Source of the DNA: Blautia sp.
Lineage (GTDB): Bacteria > Bacillota > Clostridia > Lachnospirales > Lachnospiraceae
Length of the DNA stretch: 64,000 nucleotides
Assembly (NCBI GenBank): GCA_021772055.1
Contig: JAETNR010000010.1
Coordinates: forward strand, 1 to 64,000
Direction of reading: 5' to 3'
Made by a program: the position numbers and the translations under genes. How positions within the stretch are numbered: the stretch's first letter is position 1; every line of letters starts with the position of its first letter. The notes beneath the pieces are model-generated. The model was not told where the DNA came from. It was given only the letters and a program-made list of their open reading frames with translations, and did not search any database. Positions 35,235 through 44,133 of this stretch are shown piece after piece.

Positions 35235-36200
35235 ATGAAAAATATTTCAGAAGTATTGGAACATGTAAAGACCATGGGAATTGCAGGTCATGTCCGTCCG
35301 GATGGTGACTGTGTTGGCTCGTGTATGGCCTTGTATCTCTATATGAAGAAATATTATCCGGATATCCAGGTAGATGTCTATCTGGATCATCCGAAGCCAA
35401 TTTTTTCTCATATTGCCTGTATTGATGAATTTAAAACAGAAGCAGAGGGAGAGAAGACCTATGATCTGTTTGTGACCTGTGATGTCAGTGCCAGAGAACG
35501 TCTGGCAGTGGCGTCGGAATATTTTGACAGGGCGAAGAAGACCGTATGCATTGATCATCATGTGAGCAACAAAGGATTTGCGCAGGTGAATCACGTGCGG
35601 GGAGAGGTAAGCTCTGCATGTGAGGTGCTTTACGGACTTCTGGATCCGGAGAAAGTAACGGTAGAGGTCGCGACTGCAATCTATACCGGAATGGTTCATG
35701 ATACAGGTGTGTTCCAGTATTCATCCACCTCACCGGAAACCATGCGGATTGCCGGTGAACTGATGAAAACGGGGTTCAATTTCAGCCGTATCATTGATGA
35801 ATCCTTTTACGAAAAAACGTATATTCAGAACCAGGTTATGGGGCGTGTGCTTGCAGAAAGCATTATGCTTCAGGACGGAAAGTGCATTGTAGGTTATATG
35901 CGCAAAAAGGATCTGGAGTTTTATGGTGTGGACGGCAAGGATCTGGACGGGATCGTAAGCCAGCTTCGCTTGACCAGGGGCGTGGAAGTTGCCATTTTTC
36001 TATATGAAGTGGAAACACAGAACTTTAAGGTTTCCCTGCGCTCCAATGGAAAGATTGATGTAAGCAAGGTTGCCGTTTATTTTGGCGGCGGCGGGCATAC
36101 CCGTGCTGCCGGATGCGATATGAGCGGTTCTATGTATGATGTTGTGAATAACATTACAGCAGAGATCGAACGGCAGATGATTATGATGCAGGAGGCATAA
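35235..36200 (+). CDS. nrnA: DHH/DHHA1 phosphoesterase, NrnA-type oligoribonuclease / pAp phosphatase
   Basis: Degrades short RNA oligomers (nanoRNA, possibly pGpG from c-di-GMP breakdown) and pAp; 321 residues. The DHH domain shows GHVRPDGDC, TCDVSARERL and IDHHVSN, and the C-terminal DHHA1 domain ends in the substrate motif GGGGHTRAAGCDMSG. AGGAGG precedes the ATG. It sits between rbfA and truB, a common Firmicute order. It would complete c-di-GMP turnover started by the EAL protein in this window, an inference from family roles. Confidence 0.93.
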   Translation: MKNISEVLEHVKTMGIAGHVRPDGDCVGSCMALYLYMKKYYPDIQVDVYLDHPKPIFSHIACIDEFKTEAEGEKTYDLFVTCDVSARERLAVASEYFDRAKKTVCIDHHVSNKGFAQVNHVRGEVSSACEVLYGLLDPEKVTVEVATAIYTGMVHDTGVFQYSSTSPETMRIAGELMKTGFNFSRIIDESFYEKTYIQNQVMGRVLAESIMLQDGKCIVGYMRKKDLEFYGVDGKDLDGIVSQLRLTRGVEVAIFLYEVETQNFKVSLRSNGKIDVSKVAVYFGGGGHTRAAGCDMSGSMYDVVNNITAEIERQMIMMQEA

Positions 36201-37081
36201 TGGACGGAATACTGATCATTCGCAAGGAAAAGGGGTATACTTCCCATGATGTGGTAGCGAAGCTTCGGGGAATCCTCCATATGAAAAAAATCGGACATAC
36301 CGGTACCCTTGACCCTGACGCAGAGGGTGTTCTGCCCGTTGCCCTCGGGAAAGCCACAAGGCTTGTGGAAATGCTGACAGAAAAAGAAAAGACCTATGAG
36401 GCAGTACTGCACCTTGGAATAGAAACGGATACCCAGGATGTCACAGGAACCGTGCGCAGGAGAAGTGAAGTCTGCGTGACCGAAAAAGAAACGGAACAGG
36501 CAATCTTAAGTTTCCTTGGCAATCAGATGCAGATACCGCCCATGTATTCCGCTCTGAAAGTAGGGGGCAGAAAATTGTACGAGCTTGCAAGAGAAGGAAA
36601 AGAAATCGAAAGAGAAGCCAGGCCCGTTCATTTTTCCTGCATAGAAATCCTGGAGATGAACCTGCCTCTTGTACGCTTTCGCGTAACCTGCAGCAAAGGG
36701 ACTTATATTCGTACCCTGTGCCATGATATTGGAGAGAAGCTGGGCTGCGGCGGATGTATGGAATCCCTGCTGCGCACCAGATCAGGAAGATTCGGGATCG
36801 AGGAGAGCGTGACTCTTGAAAAAGTGCAGGAAGCAGTTGAGGAAGGCAGTATTTCTGACCTGGTGATCGGGATAGAAGAGATATTGTCCGACTACCCGAG
36901 AATATCCTCTGTTCCGGAAGGAGACAGGCTTCTTTTTAATGGAAATCCTCTTCACGAGGGGCTGGTAAAGGACGGTCACAGGGAAACGGTACGGATGTGC
37001 ACCTCAGAAGGAACATTTGCAGGAATTTACCGCTGGGATAAAAAACGCCAAAGCTATGTTCCTGTGAAGATGTTTCTTTAA
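36200..37081 (+). CDS. truB: tRNA pseudouridine(55) synthase
   Basis: Makes pseudouridine 55 in the T-loop of tRNAs; 293 residues. The catalytic aspartate lies in GHTGTLDPDAEGVLPVALGKATR, and the RNA-binding block GTYIRTLCHDIGEKLGC is clear. Its ATG shares one base with the nrnA stop (TAATG), giving tight translational coupling. Confidence 0.97.
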   Translation: MDGILIIRKEKGYTSHDVVAKLRGILHMKKIGHTGTLDPDAEGVLPVALGKATRLVEMLTEKEKTYEAVLHLGIETDTQDVTGTVRRRSEVCVTEKETEQAILSFLGNQMQIPPMYSALKVGGRKLYELAREGKEIEREARPVHFSCIEILEMNLPLVRFRVTCSKGTYIRTLCHDIGEKLGCGGCMESLLRTRSGRFGIEESVTLEKVQEAVEEGSISDLVIGIEEILSDYPRISSVPEGDRLLFNGNPLHEGLVKDGHRETVRMCTSEGTFAGIYRWDKKRQSYVPVKMFL

Positions 37082-37116
37082 AGCGATGTGACTGCAGACG
37101 ACATAAGGAGTAAGAC

Positions 37117-38043
37117 ATGGAATATTTGCGAATTCAGGAGGAGTTTCCGCGGCTGTCAGGAAGTGCAGTGACTTTGGGAAAATTTGACGGTGTGCACCGC
37201 GGACATGAAAAGCTGGTGGAAAAGATCCTGAAACAGAAGGAAAATGGTGCAAAAGCGGTCCTTTTTGCTTTTCTGACATCCAGCCAGATGATCCTGACCT
37301 GTGAGGAGCGGGAAGACTTTCTTAAGAGGATGGGAGTGGATATTCTTCTGGAATGCCCTCTGAATGACAGAATCAGGCATATGAAAGCGGAGACGTTTGT
37401 AAAAGAAATTTTAGTAGGGGATCTTCATGCCGTTTACGTGGCTGTGGGAGAGGACTTCCGGTTTGGATATGAGAGAAAGGGAACTCCGGAACTCCTTGCG
37501 GAACTTGGGAAAAAATACGGCTTTTCTGTGGAGATCCTTCCCAAGGAGATGCAGGGAGACCGAAAGATCAGCAGCACCTACGTGAGGGAAGAACTGAAAA
37601 AAGGAAGAATGGAAAAAACAGCCTCTCTTCTTGGGAGAAATTTTTCTGTAAAAGGAATTGTGGAGCATGGCAGAGGAATCGGGCATAAGGTTCTTTTTCC
37701 CACAGTCAATCTCATTCCCCCTCCTGATAAGCTGATGCCGCCCAAGGGAGTCTATGTATCGCGGAGCAGATTCGGAGAGAGAATTTTTCCTGGGATTACC
37801 AATGTGGGGTATAAGCCGACAGTAGGAGAAAAATTTCTGGGAGTAGAAACCTACCTTTTTGACTGTGATGAGGATCTGTATGGGCAGGAATGTGTAGTGG
37901 AATTCCTGAAATTCCAGCGCCCGGAGCAAAAATTTCCTTCTTTTGAGGCATTGAGATGCCAGATGCAGAAGGATGTGGAAAAAGGAAAACAGTACTTTAA
38001 GGAAAATCCGGTAGACAAATCAGAGATTTTAGGATATAGTTAA
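37117..38043 (+). CDS. ribF: Bifunctional riboflavin kinase / FAD synthetase
   Basis: Makes FMN and then FAD; 308 residues. The N-terminal adenylyltransferase part has TLGKFDGVHRGHEKL and ISSTYVREEL. The C-terminal kinase part has GHKVLFPTVNL and the GVYVSR / ITNVGYKPTVG blocks. AAGGAG lies upstream of the ATG. No FMN riboswitch is present upstream; the gene is the last of the rimP operon. Confidence 0.96.
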   Translation: MEYLRIQEEFPRLSGSAVTLGKFDGVHRGHEKLVEKILKQKENGAKAVLFAFLTSSQMILTCEEREDFLKRMGVDILLECPLNDRIRHMKAETFVKEILVGDLHAVYVAVGEDFRFGYERKGTPELLAELGKKYGFSVEILPKEMQGDRKISSTYVREELKKGRMEKTASLLGRNFSVKGIVEHGRGIGHKVLFPTVNLIPPPDKLMPPKGVYVSRSRFGERIFPGITNVGYKPTVGEKFLGVETYLFDCDEDLYGQECVVEFLKFQRPEQKFPSFEALRCQMQKDVEKGKQYFKENPVDKSEILGYS

Positions 38044-38088
38044 AAATAGAGCGCGTAAACAAAAGAGAATAAGGGAGATAGTTAAGGA

Positions 38089-39756
38089 ATGCTAGAGATA
38101 ATTCTTGGATTAATGGGAGGTCTTGGCCTCTTTTTGTATGGAATGAAGCTGATGAGTGACGCTCTGGAAAAAGCGGCCGGTGCCAAGATGAGAAGTATTC
38201 TTGAGTTTTTTACCAAGACACCTCTTCGCGGAATCCTGGTGGGTACTGTATTTACGGCAGTCATTCAGTCTTCCAGTGCTGCTACGGTAATGACTGTCAG
38301 CTTTGTGAACTCGGGGCTGATGAATTTGTATCAGGCTGCAGGCGTGATCATGGGTGCGAACATCGGTACCACGGTGACTTCCCAGTTGATTTCATTTAAC
38401 CTGTCCGCATTTGCCCCGGTGATCGTGATGGCAGGAATCGTGATGGTGATGTTCTGTAAGAAGAACAAGGTGCAGAGAGTCGGGGAGGTACTGCTGGGAT
38501 TCGGTATCCTGTTTATGGGGCTGAATACCATGTCTGCTTCCATGTCGGTCCTTCGGGAATCTCCCAGGGTCGTTGAGATCATGGGATCACTGAGCAATCA
38601 TTTTATAGCCCTTCTGGTGGGGATTATTGTAACTGCGGTTCTGCAGAGTTCCTCTGCAACAGTCGGTATTATTCTGCTGCTTGCACAGCAGGGACTGCTT
38701 GATATCCGAATCTGTCTTTTTATCATTTTGGGATGTAATATCGGTGCATGTGTATCTGCGCTGCTTGCAGGCTTAAGCGGCAAGCGTGACGCCAAGAGAG
38801 CATCGCTGATCCATCTTCTGTTTAATATCATTGGTACGATTCTGATGTATTTGGTATTTACCCTGGCAATGGAGCCTGTAGTACACTTTATCGGAAGTAT
38901 TTCCGGTATGGATCCGGGACGGGAAGTGGCAAATGCACACACACTGATCAAGATCGTGGAGGTAATTGCTCTTGCTCCGTTTATTAAACAGATCGTAAAG
39001 CTCACCGGCTTTTTTGTACGGGGCGAGGAGACCAGGGCAGGAGAAGAAGGCTTCGAACTTCAGTACATTGGCAAAAAATCTGTATTTTCTCCTACCACGG
39101 CTGTGTTTGATGCTACGAGAGAGATGGAGCGCATGGGCCAGATGGCGATTATGAATCTGGAACGTGCCATGAATGCGCTGATTACTTTGGATGAAAATGA
39201 TATCAAAGAGGTTTATCAGGTAGAAAAGAAGATCGACTTTTTGAATCACGCGATCACAAACTATCTGGTAAAGATCAACCAGACTTCTCTGCCCATTGAT
39301 GATAAGCAGAGCATTGCAGGTCTTTTCCACGTAGTGAATGATGTGGAACGAATTGGTGACCATGCAGAGAACATTGCAGATGCTGCCGTCAGCAGGCTGG
39401 AGAGAAAAATTGAATTCAGCGAACAGGCAAAGAAAGAACTTTCCGGCATGCTGGATAAAGTAATTAAGATCACTACATATGCTTTGGATATGTTCTCCCA
39501 TAATAACCAGGAACATATGGAAGAAATCCTGGAACTGGAGGACCTGGTGGATGAGGCGGAAAGAGAGCTTCAGGAATCCCATATTCAGCGTCTGACCCGC
39601 AATGAGTGTACAGCAAGCGCAGGAATGATGTTTTCCGATATTATTTCCGGCCTGGAGCGTGTATCTGATCATGCGACCAATATTGCATTTTCTCTGATGG
39701 AAGAGGATCCGGTGGAACAGCAGAAGGAGCAGAGAGCACAGGCGGCAGGCAGATAA
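38089..39756 (+). CDS. Na/Pi cotransporter family protein with C-terminal PhoU-like domain
   Basis: A 555-residue membrane protein. The N-terminal 310 residues contain two homologous NptA-type halves, each with a QSSSA core (TAVIQSSSAATVMT and TAVLQSSSATVG). The C-terminal 220 residues are a helical PhoU-like domain (ERIGDHAENIADAAV, ERVSDHATNIAFS). It should import or equilibrate phosphate with sodium. A role in supplying phosphate for the polyphosphate genes is speculation. The gene starts 45 bases after ribF and may share its transcript. Confidence 0.92.
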   Translation: MLEIILGLMGGLGLFLYGMKLMSDALEKAAGAKMRSILEFFTKTPLRGILVGTVFTAVIQSSSAATVMTVSFVNSGLMNLYQAAGVIMGANIGTTVTSQLISFNLSAFAPVIVMAGIVMVMFCKKNKVQRVGEVLLGFGILFMGLNTMSASMSVLRESPRVVEIMGSLSNHFIALLVGIIVTAVLQSSSATVGIILLLAQQGLLDIRICLFIILGCNIGACVSALLAGLSGKRDAKRASLIHLLFNIIGTILMYLVFTLAMEPVVHFIGSISGMDPGREVANAHTLIKIVEVIALAPFIKQIVKLTGFFVRGEETRAGEEGFELQYIGKKSVFSPTTAVFDATREMERMGQMAIMNLERAMNALITLDENDIKEVYQVEKKIDFLNHAITNYLVKINQTSLPIDDKQSIAGLFHVVNDVERIGDHAENIADAAVSRLERKIEFSEQAKKELSGMLDKVIKITTYALDMFSHNNQEHMEEILELEDLVDEAERELQESHIQRLTRNECTASAGMMFSDIISGLERVSDHATNIAFSLMEEDPVEQQKEQRAQAAGR

Positions 39757-39794
39757 GGATGGAATAAATTTTGTGCAGATTCCGAAAAAAACAG

Positions 39795-39823
39795 TTTACA
39801 CAAATTTGGTTCTGTGCTATACT
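39795..39823 (+). promoter_or_regulatory. rpsO promoter (extended -10)
   Basis: TTTACA (39795-39800), a 17-base spacer, TATACT (39818-39823), with TG at 39815-39816. Confidence 0.75.
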
Positions 39824-39829
39824 AGTCAA

Positions 39830-39918
39830 GGTTACAATTCAGCCCATATTCGGAGATCGGAGACTCCGACCATTTCTTAATATGCGGCGATCATTAAGAA
39901 TTTAAGGAGGAAATCAGA
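39830..39918 (+). promoter_or_regulatory. Structured rpsO leader, candidate S15 autoregulatory RNA
   Basis: The roughly 90-nt leader can form CGGAG/CTCCG (39851-39868 region) and CTTAAT/ATTAAG stems enclosing ATGCGGCGATC just before the AAGGAGG ribosome site. S15 represses its own mRNA in several bacteria through distinct leader folds with G-U/G-C pairs. Whether this fold binds S15 is inferred from position and pairing only. Confidence 0.45.
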
Positions 39919-40185
39919 ATGATTTCAAAAGAAAAAAAACAGGCAATTATGAAAGAATATGCAAGATGCGAAGGTGACACAGGTTCACCGGAAGTACAGG
40001 TTGCAGTTCTTACAGCAAGAATTCAGGAACTTACCGAGCATTTACAGACACATCACAAAGACCATCATTCCAGACGCGGACTTCTGAAAATGGTAGGACA
40101 GAGACGTGGACTGTTAGCTTACCTGAAGAAAACTGACATTGAAAGATACCGTGCACTGATTGAAAAGTTAGGTTTAAGAAAGTAA
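39919..40185 (+). CDS. rpsO: 30S ribosomal protein S15
   Basis: Primary 16S rRNA-binding protein, 88 residues, the standard length. The diagnostic blocks [29 protein letters not shown] and [10 protein letters not shown] are present. AAGGAGGAAATC precedes the ATG. It has its own promoter and terminator and is followed by pnp, the usual rpsO-pnp pairing. Confidence 0.98.
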   Translation: MISKEKKQAIMKEYARCEGDTGSPEVQVAVLTARIQELTEHLQTHHKDHHSRRGLLKMVGQRRGLLAYLKKTDIERYRALIEKLGLRK

Positions 40186-40199
40186 TTAGTATGCGGAGT

Positions 40200-40227
40200 G
40201 GGGCGGATATCCATCCGCCCCATTTTT
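40200..40227 (+). terminator. rpsO terminator
   Basis: GGGGCGGAT (40200-40208) pairs with ATCCGCCCC (40213-40221) around ATCC, followed by ATTTTT. Confidence 0.9.
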
Positions 40228-40284
40228 ACAGCAGACAGAAGTATTTTCGTTACTTTCACACGGCACGATCCCGCGAGGTATTTT

Positions 40285-40311
40285 GTTACTGGGAACGGAG
40301 TGAACAGTAAC
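40285..40311. repeat. Dispersed 26-nt palindromic repeat, copy 2
   Basis: Same 26 bases as 19170-19195. Here the end is completed to CAGTAAC, so the terminal inverted repeat GTTACTG/CAGTAAC is a full 7 bp. It lies in the 252-bp rpsO-pnp spacer. Confidence 0.75.
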
Positions 40312-40326
40312 GTATTTTCCGAGACT

Positions 40327-40376
40327 ACTGAAAAGCCCGCTTAGAAAGAATCCCCTGTTTAAACGGGTTTTTCAGT
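40327..40376 (+). other. Long hairpin in rpsO-pnp spacer
   Basis: ACTGAAAAGCCCG (40327-40339) pairs with CGGGTTTTTCAGT (40364-40376), 13 bp with one G-T pair, loop 24 nt. Without a U tract on its 3' side it is not a classical terminator. It lies just before a weak pnp promoter candidate (TTGTTT 40376-40381, 15-base spacer, TATACT 40397-40402). Confidence 0.5.
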
Positions 40377-40437
40377 TGTTTCGGACTTCTGTTCCCTATA
40401 CTAATTATCAAAATTATAATCATGAAGGAGAAAAAAC

Positions 40438-42531
40438 ATGTACAAAAGTTATTCCATGGAATTAGCCGGAAGAACCTTGACAGTTGACGTTGGCCGTGTT
40501 GCTAAGCAGGCCAATGGAGCTGCTCTTATGCATTACGGTGAAACCACTGTATTATCTACAGCTACCGCATCCAAGGAGCCGAGAGAAGGAATTGATTTCT
40601 TCCCCTTAAGCGTTGAGTATGAAGAAAAAATGTATGCGGTAGGCAAGATCCCGGGAGGATTTAATAAAAGAGAAGGAAAGGCAAGCGAGCATGCGATTCT
40701 GACTTCCCGTGTAATTGACCGTCCAATGCGTCCGCTGTTTCCGAAGGACTACAGAAATGACGTAACGCTGGTAAATATGGTCATGTCTGTGGATGCGGAG
40801 TGTAATCCGGAAATCCCTGCCATGCTGGGGTCTTCGATTGCAACCTGCATTTCCGATATTCCCTTTGACGGCCCGTGTGCTACCACACAGGTAGGCCTGA
40901 TCGACGGAGAGTTTGTCATTAACCCGACCCTTGCACAGAAGGATATTTCCGATCTGCAGCTTACGGTTGCTTCCACCAGGGAGAAAGTCATCATGATCGA
41001 AGCCGGTGCGAAGGAAATCCCGGAGGATCAGATGATCGAAGCCATTTACAAGGCTCATGAAGTAAATCAGGAGATCATTGCATTTATTGATAAGATCGTT
41101 GCAGAATGCGGCAAAGAAAAGCATTCTTACGAATCCTGTGCAGTTCCGGAAGAACTCTTCGAGGCTATGAAGAAAGTAGTTACTCCGGAAGAAATGGAAG
41201 TTGCCGTTTTCTCCGATGATAAGCAGACCAGAGAAGAAAACATCCGTGAGGTAACAGCGAAACTCCAGGAAGCATTTGCAGATAATGAGGAGTGGCTTGC
41301 TGTACTTTCCGAGGCTGTTTACCAGTACCAGAAAAAGACTGTCCGCAAGATGATCTTAAAGGATCATAAGAGACCGGACGGGCGTGCTATTACCCAGATC
41401 CGTCCTCTGGCAGCAGAGGTGGATATTATTCCGAGAGTCCATGGTTCCGCTATGTTTACCCGTGGACAGACCCAGATCTGTACAGTGACGACACTGGCAC
41501 CTCTGGCAGATGCGCAGAAAGTGGACGGCCTGGATGAGTTTGAAACTTCTAAGAGATATATGCACCATTATAATTTCCCGTCCTATTCCGTAGGCGAAAC
41601 AAAGCCTTCCAGAGGACCGGGACGCCGTGAGATCGGTCACGGAGCACTGGCTGAGAGAGCTCTTGTTCCTGTTCTTCCTACAGAGGAAGAATTCCCCTAT
41701 GCGATCCGTACCGTATCTGAGACATTTGAATCTAACGGATCCACCTCTCAGGCAAGTATCTGTGCATCCACCATGTCCCTGATGGCAGCAGGTGTGCCCA
41801 TCAAAAAGCCGGTTGCAGGTATTTCCTGCGGTCTGGTCACAGGGGAAACCGATGATGACTATATTGTACTGACAGATATTCAGGGCCTGGAAGACTTCTT
41901 TGGAGATATGGACTTTAAGGTTGCAGGTACGCATGACGGTATCACAGCAATCCAGATGGACATTAAGATCCATGGACTGACAAGACCGATCGTGGAAGAA
42001 GCCATCAGAAGAACGAAAGAGGCAAGAGAATATATTCTTACGGAAGTGATGGAGAAATGCATTGCAGCTCCCCGTGAGAGTGTAGGCAAATATGCTCCGA
42101 AGATCATTCAGATCCAGATCGATCCTCAGAAGATCGGTGATGTAGTGGGACAGAGAGGAAAGACCATTAATACCATTATTGAGCGTACCGGCGTGAAGAT
42201 CGACATCACAGATGACGGTGCAGTATCCATTTGCGGCGTAGAGCAGAAGAGCATGGATGAGGCAGCACGCATGGTAGAGATCATTGCCACGGATTTTGAA
42301 GCAGGACAGATCTTCACCGGAAAGGTTGTCAGCATTAAAGAATTCGGTGCATTTATTGAATTTGCACCCGGCAAAGAGGGAATGGTCCACATTTCCAAGA
42401 TTTGTAAAGAGAGAATCAATCGTGTAGAAGACGTTCTCACACTGGGCGATAAAGTAAAAGTCATCTGCCTTGGAAAAGACAAGATGGGAAGAATCAGCTT
42501 CAGTATGAAGGACGTACCGGAAGAAGCTTAA
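40438..42531 (+). CDS. pnp: Polyribonucleotide nucleotidyltransferase (PNPase)
   Basis: 3'-to-5' phosphorolytic exoribonuclease of RNA turnover, 697 residues. Two RNase PH cores (first with GGFNKREGK; second with RPDGRAITQIRPLAAEVD and RREIGHGALAERAL) flank a helical domain. A KH domain (DVVGQRGKTINTIIERTG) and an S1 domain (GKVVSIKEFGAFIEFAPGKEGMVHIS) end the protein. AAGGAGAAAAAAC is the ribosome site. Confidence 0.98.
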   Translation: MYKSYSMELAGRTLTVDVGRVAKQANGAALMHYGETTVLSTATASKEPREGIDFFPLSVEYEEKMYAVGKIPGGFNKREGKASEHAILTSRVIDRPMRPLFPKDYRNDVTLVNMVMSVDAECNPEIPAMLGSSIATCISDIPFDGPCATTQVGLIDGEFVINPTLAQKDISDLQLTVASTREKVIMIEAGAKEIPEDQMIEAIYKAHEVNQEIIAFIDKIVAECGKEKHSYESCAVPEELFEAMKKVVTPEEMEVAVFSDDKQTREENIREVTAKLQEAFADNEEWLAVLSEAVYQYQKKTVRKMILKDHKRPDGRAITQIRPLAAEVDIIPRVHGSAMFTRGQTQICTVTTLAPLADAQKVDGLDEFETSKRYMHHYNFPSYSVGETKPSRGPGRREIGHGALAERALVPVLPTEEEFPYAIRTVSETFESNGSTSQASICASTMSLMAAGVPIKKPVAGISCGLVTGETDDDYIVLTDIQGLEDFFGDMDFKVAGTHDGITAIQMDIKIHGLTRPIVEEAIRRTKEAREYILTEVMEKCIAAPRESVGKYAPKIIQIQIDPQKIGDVVGQRGKTINTIIERTGVKIDITDDGAVSICGVEQKSMDEAARMVEIIATDFEAGQIFTGKVVSIKEFGAFIEFAPGKEGMVHISKICKERINRVEDVLTLGDKVKVICLGKDKMGRISFSMKDVPEEA

Positions 42532-42536
42532 AGACT

Positions 42537-43028
42537 ATGAGATATCATAATATTACCAAGGACGATATGCTGAATGGAGACGGCCTTCGTGTGGTTCTAT
42601 GGGTGGCAGGATGCAGTCACTGCTGCAGAGAGTGCCAGAATCCCATTACGTGGGACAGCAATGGAGGACTTCCCTTTACAGATGCAGAGCGTAAAGAAAT
42701 TTTTGAGGAACTGGACAAGGATTATATCAGCGGGATCACATTTTCAGGCGGAGATCCCCTGCACCCTGCAAATATCACGGAGGTAACTGCCCTTGCAAAA
42801 GAAATCCGAAGGAAATACCCGGAAAAAACCATCTGGCTGTATACCGGGGCTCTTTGGGAGGAAATCCAGGGGGAGGAAATCATCAAGTATCTGGATGTAT
42901 GCGTAGACGGAGAATTTGTGGTGGAGAAGAAGGATCCTCTTTTGAAATGGAAAGGCTCCGCTAACCAGCGCGTGATCAATGTACCTGCCACTTTGGAGAA
43001 GGGGAACATTGTCCTGCACACAGATTAG
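42537..43028 (+). CDS. nrdG: Anaerobic ribonucleotide reductase activating protein
   Basis: Radical-SAM activase that installs the glycyl radical on class III ribonucleotide reductase, 163 residues. The cluster motif is C26-x3-C30-x2-C33 (GCSHCCRECQNP), followed by TFSGGDPL and the WLYTG segment. It lies 5 bases after pnp and 8 before dut. The partner nrdD is not in the window, so the reductase subunit is encoded elsewhere. Only a weak ribosome site is visible, suggesting coupling to pnp translation. Confidence 0.93.
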   Translation: MRYHNITKDDMLNGDGLRVVLWVAGCSHCCRECQNPITWDSNGGLPFTDAERKEIFEELDKDYISGITFSGGDPLHPANITEVTALAKEIRRKYPEKTIWLYTGALWEEIQGEEIIKYLDVCVDGEFVVEKKDPLLKWKGSANQRVINVPATLEKGNIVLHTD

Positions 43029-43036
43029 GAGGAATT

Positions 43037-43549
43037 ATGCAGAGAATCGCCAGATTTCATAAAGTAAGTGAAGAGAGATTTGTTGCAGACTGGATGGACA
43101 CTTTTGGGAACGCTTCCGAGGAGGAGGCCCGGGCGGTTTATGAGAAGATCCGTCTTCCCAGAAGGGCTACTGCAGGAAGCGCAGGATATGACTTTTTCTC
43201 TCCGGCGGACTTTGTTCTGGAACCGGGGGAAACCATTAAGATTCCGACAGGCGTCCGCGCGGAAATGAAGCAGGAGTGGGTGCTGAAATGCTATCCCAGA
43301 AGCGGTCTGGGCTTTAAGTACCGCCTGCAGTTAAATAATACGGTTGGGATTATTGACAGCGATTATTTCTATTCTGATAATGAAGGTCATATTTTTGCAA
43401 AGCTGACGAATGACACAAAAGAAGGAAAGACGGTTTCCATTCCGGCAGACAGCGGATTTATGCAGGGAATTTTTGTAGAGTACGGAATTACAGAAGACGA
43501 TGATGTAACAGAGGTACGAAACGGCGGCTTTGGAAGCACAACAAAATAA
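43037..43549 (+). CDS. dut: dUTP diphosphatase
   Basis: Trimeric dUTPase, 170 residues, keeping uracil out of DNA and providing dUMP. Motif 1 AGSAGYDFFSP, motif 2 PRSGLGFKY, motif 3 GIIDSDYFY and the C-terminal motif 5 RNGGFGSTTK are visible. About 40 residues precede motif 1, longer than the minimal enzyme. AGGAGG precedes the ATG. Pairing with nrdG ties it to deoxynucleotide supply. Confidence 0.93.
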   Translation: MQRIARFHKVSEERFVADWMDTFGNASEEEARAVYEKIRLPRRATAGSAGYDFFSPADFVLEPGETIKIPTGVRAEMKQEWVLKCYPRSGLGFKYRLQLNNTVGIIDSDYFYSDNEGHIFAKLTNDTKEGKTVSIPADSGFMQGIFVEYGITEDDDVTEVRNGGFGSTTK

Positions 43550-43553
43550 AATG

Positions 43554-43600
43554 AAAAAGGGCAGAGACAAGAGGGATTTCCCCAAGGTCTCTGCCTTTTT
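43554..43600. terminator. Bidirectional terminator after dut
   Basis: AAAAAGGGCAGAGAC (43554-43568) pairs with GTCTCTGCCTTTTT (43587-43600), one bulged base. It has U/A tracts on both sides and separates dut from the convergent DUF1292 gene. Confidence 0.87.
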
Positions 43601-43612
43601 CTTATCCGCTTC

Positions 43613-43999
43613 CTATTCCAAAGGTTCCCCTGCTGCTTCTGCATTTCTGGCATTGGAAAGAATGGTGTCGAAGGCGTCTGCCGCTTTGGCGTATTCTTCA
43701 TCATCCTCAATATTGGCCAGCATGGGATCTCCCTCTTCCGTACGGGAGAAGGCATAGAGATAAACCTCTCCTGACTGGTTCTGACCGTTTTCATCCAGAG
43801 GAAGGAGGGCGATATATTCCTTCTCCGCTACCGGAAAGATGGTCAGGATGGCACATTCTACCTCCGTATCATCCTCCATAGTGAGGGTGATGGTGTGATG
43901 CTCTTCATTACTGCCGCATCCGCCGCCGCAGGAAGCACAGTCGCCGGCAGTACACCCGCAGGAATCGTCACATAATTCTTTATTCATATCGTCAGTCAT
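43613..43999 (-). CDS. DUF1292 protein with Cys-rich N-terminus
   Basis: A 128-residue acidic protein. Residues 35-95 match the small DUF1292 domain (HTITLTMEDDTEVECAILTIFPV, EYIALLPLD, EVYLYAFS). The first 28 residues hold six cysteines at 10, 14, 16, 21, 24 and 28 in Gly-rich context, suggesting metal or cluster binding; that is not part of the usual domain. Function unknown. GAGGAAC lies upstream of the ATG at 43999; a second Met follows at residue 5. Confidence 0.82.
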   Translation of the reverse strand: MTDDMNKELCDDSCGCTAGDCASCGGGCGSNEEHHTITLTMEDDTEVECAILTIFPVAEKEYIALLPLDENGQNQSGEVYLYAFSRTEEGDPMLANIEDDEEYAKAADAFDTILSNARNAEAAGEPLE

Positions 44000-44061
44000 A
44001 AAATGTTCCTCGCTTTGTATTTGTTCTGATCAGGTCACATTGTAACAGAAATATGAAGAGA

Positions 44062-44091
44062 TTGCAATAAAATCCTGTTCTGTGGTATAAT
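44062..44091 (+). promoter_or_regulatory. Promoter of exonuclease III gene (extended -10)
   Basis: TTGCAA (44062-44067), an 18-base spacer, TATAAT (44086-44091), with TG at 44083-44084. Confidence 0.75.
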
Positions 44092-44133
44092 GAAAATACG
44101 TATGGAGAGATAGATATACAGAGGAGAGACAGA

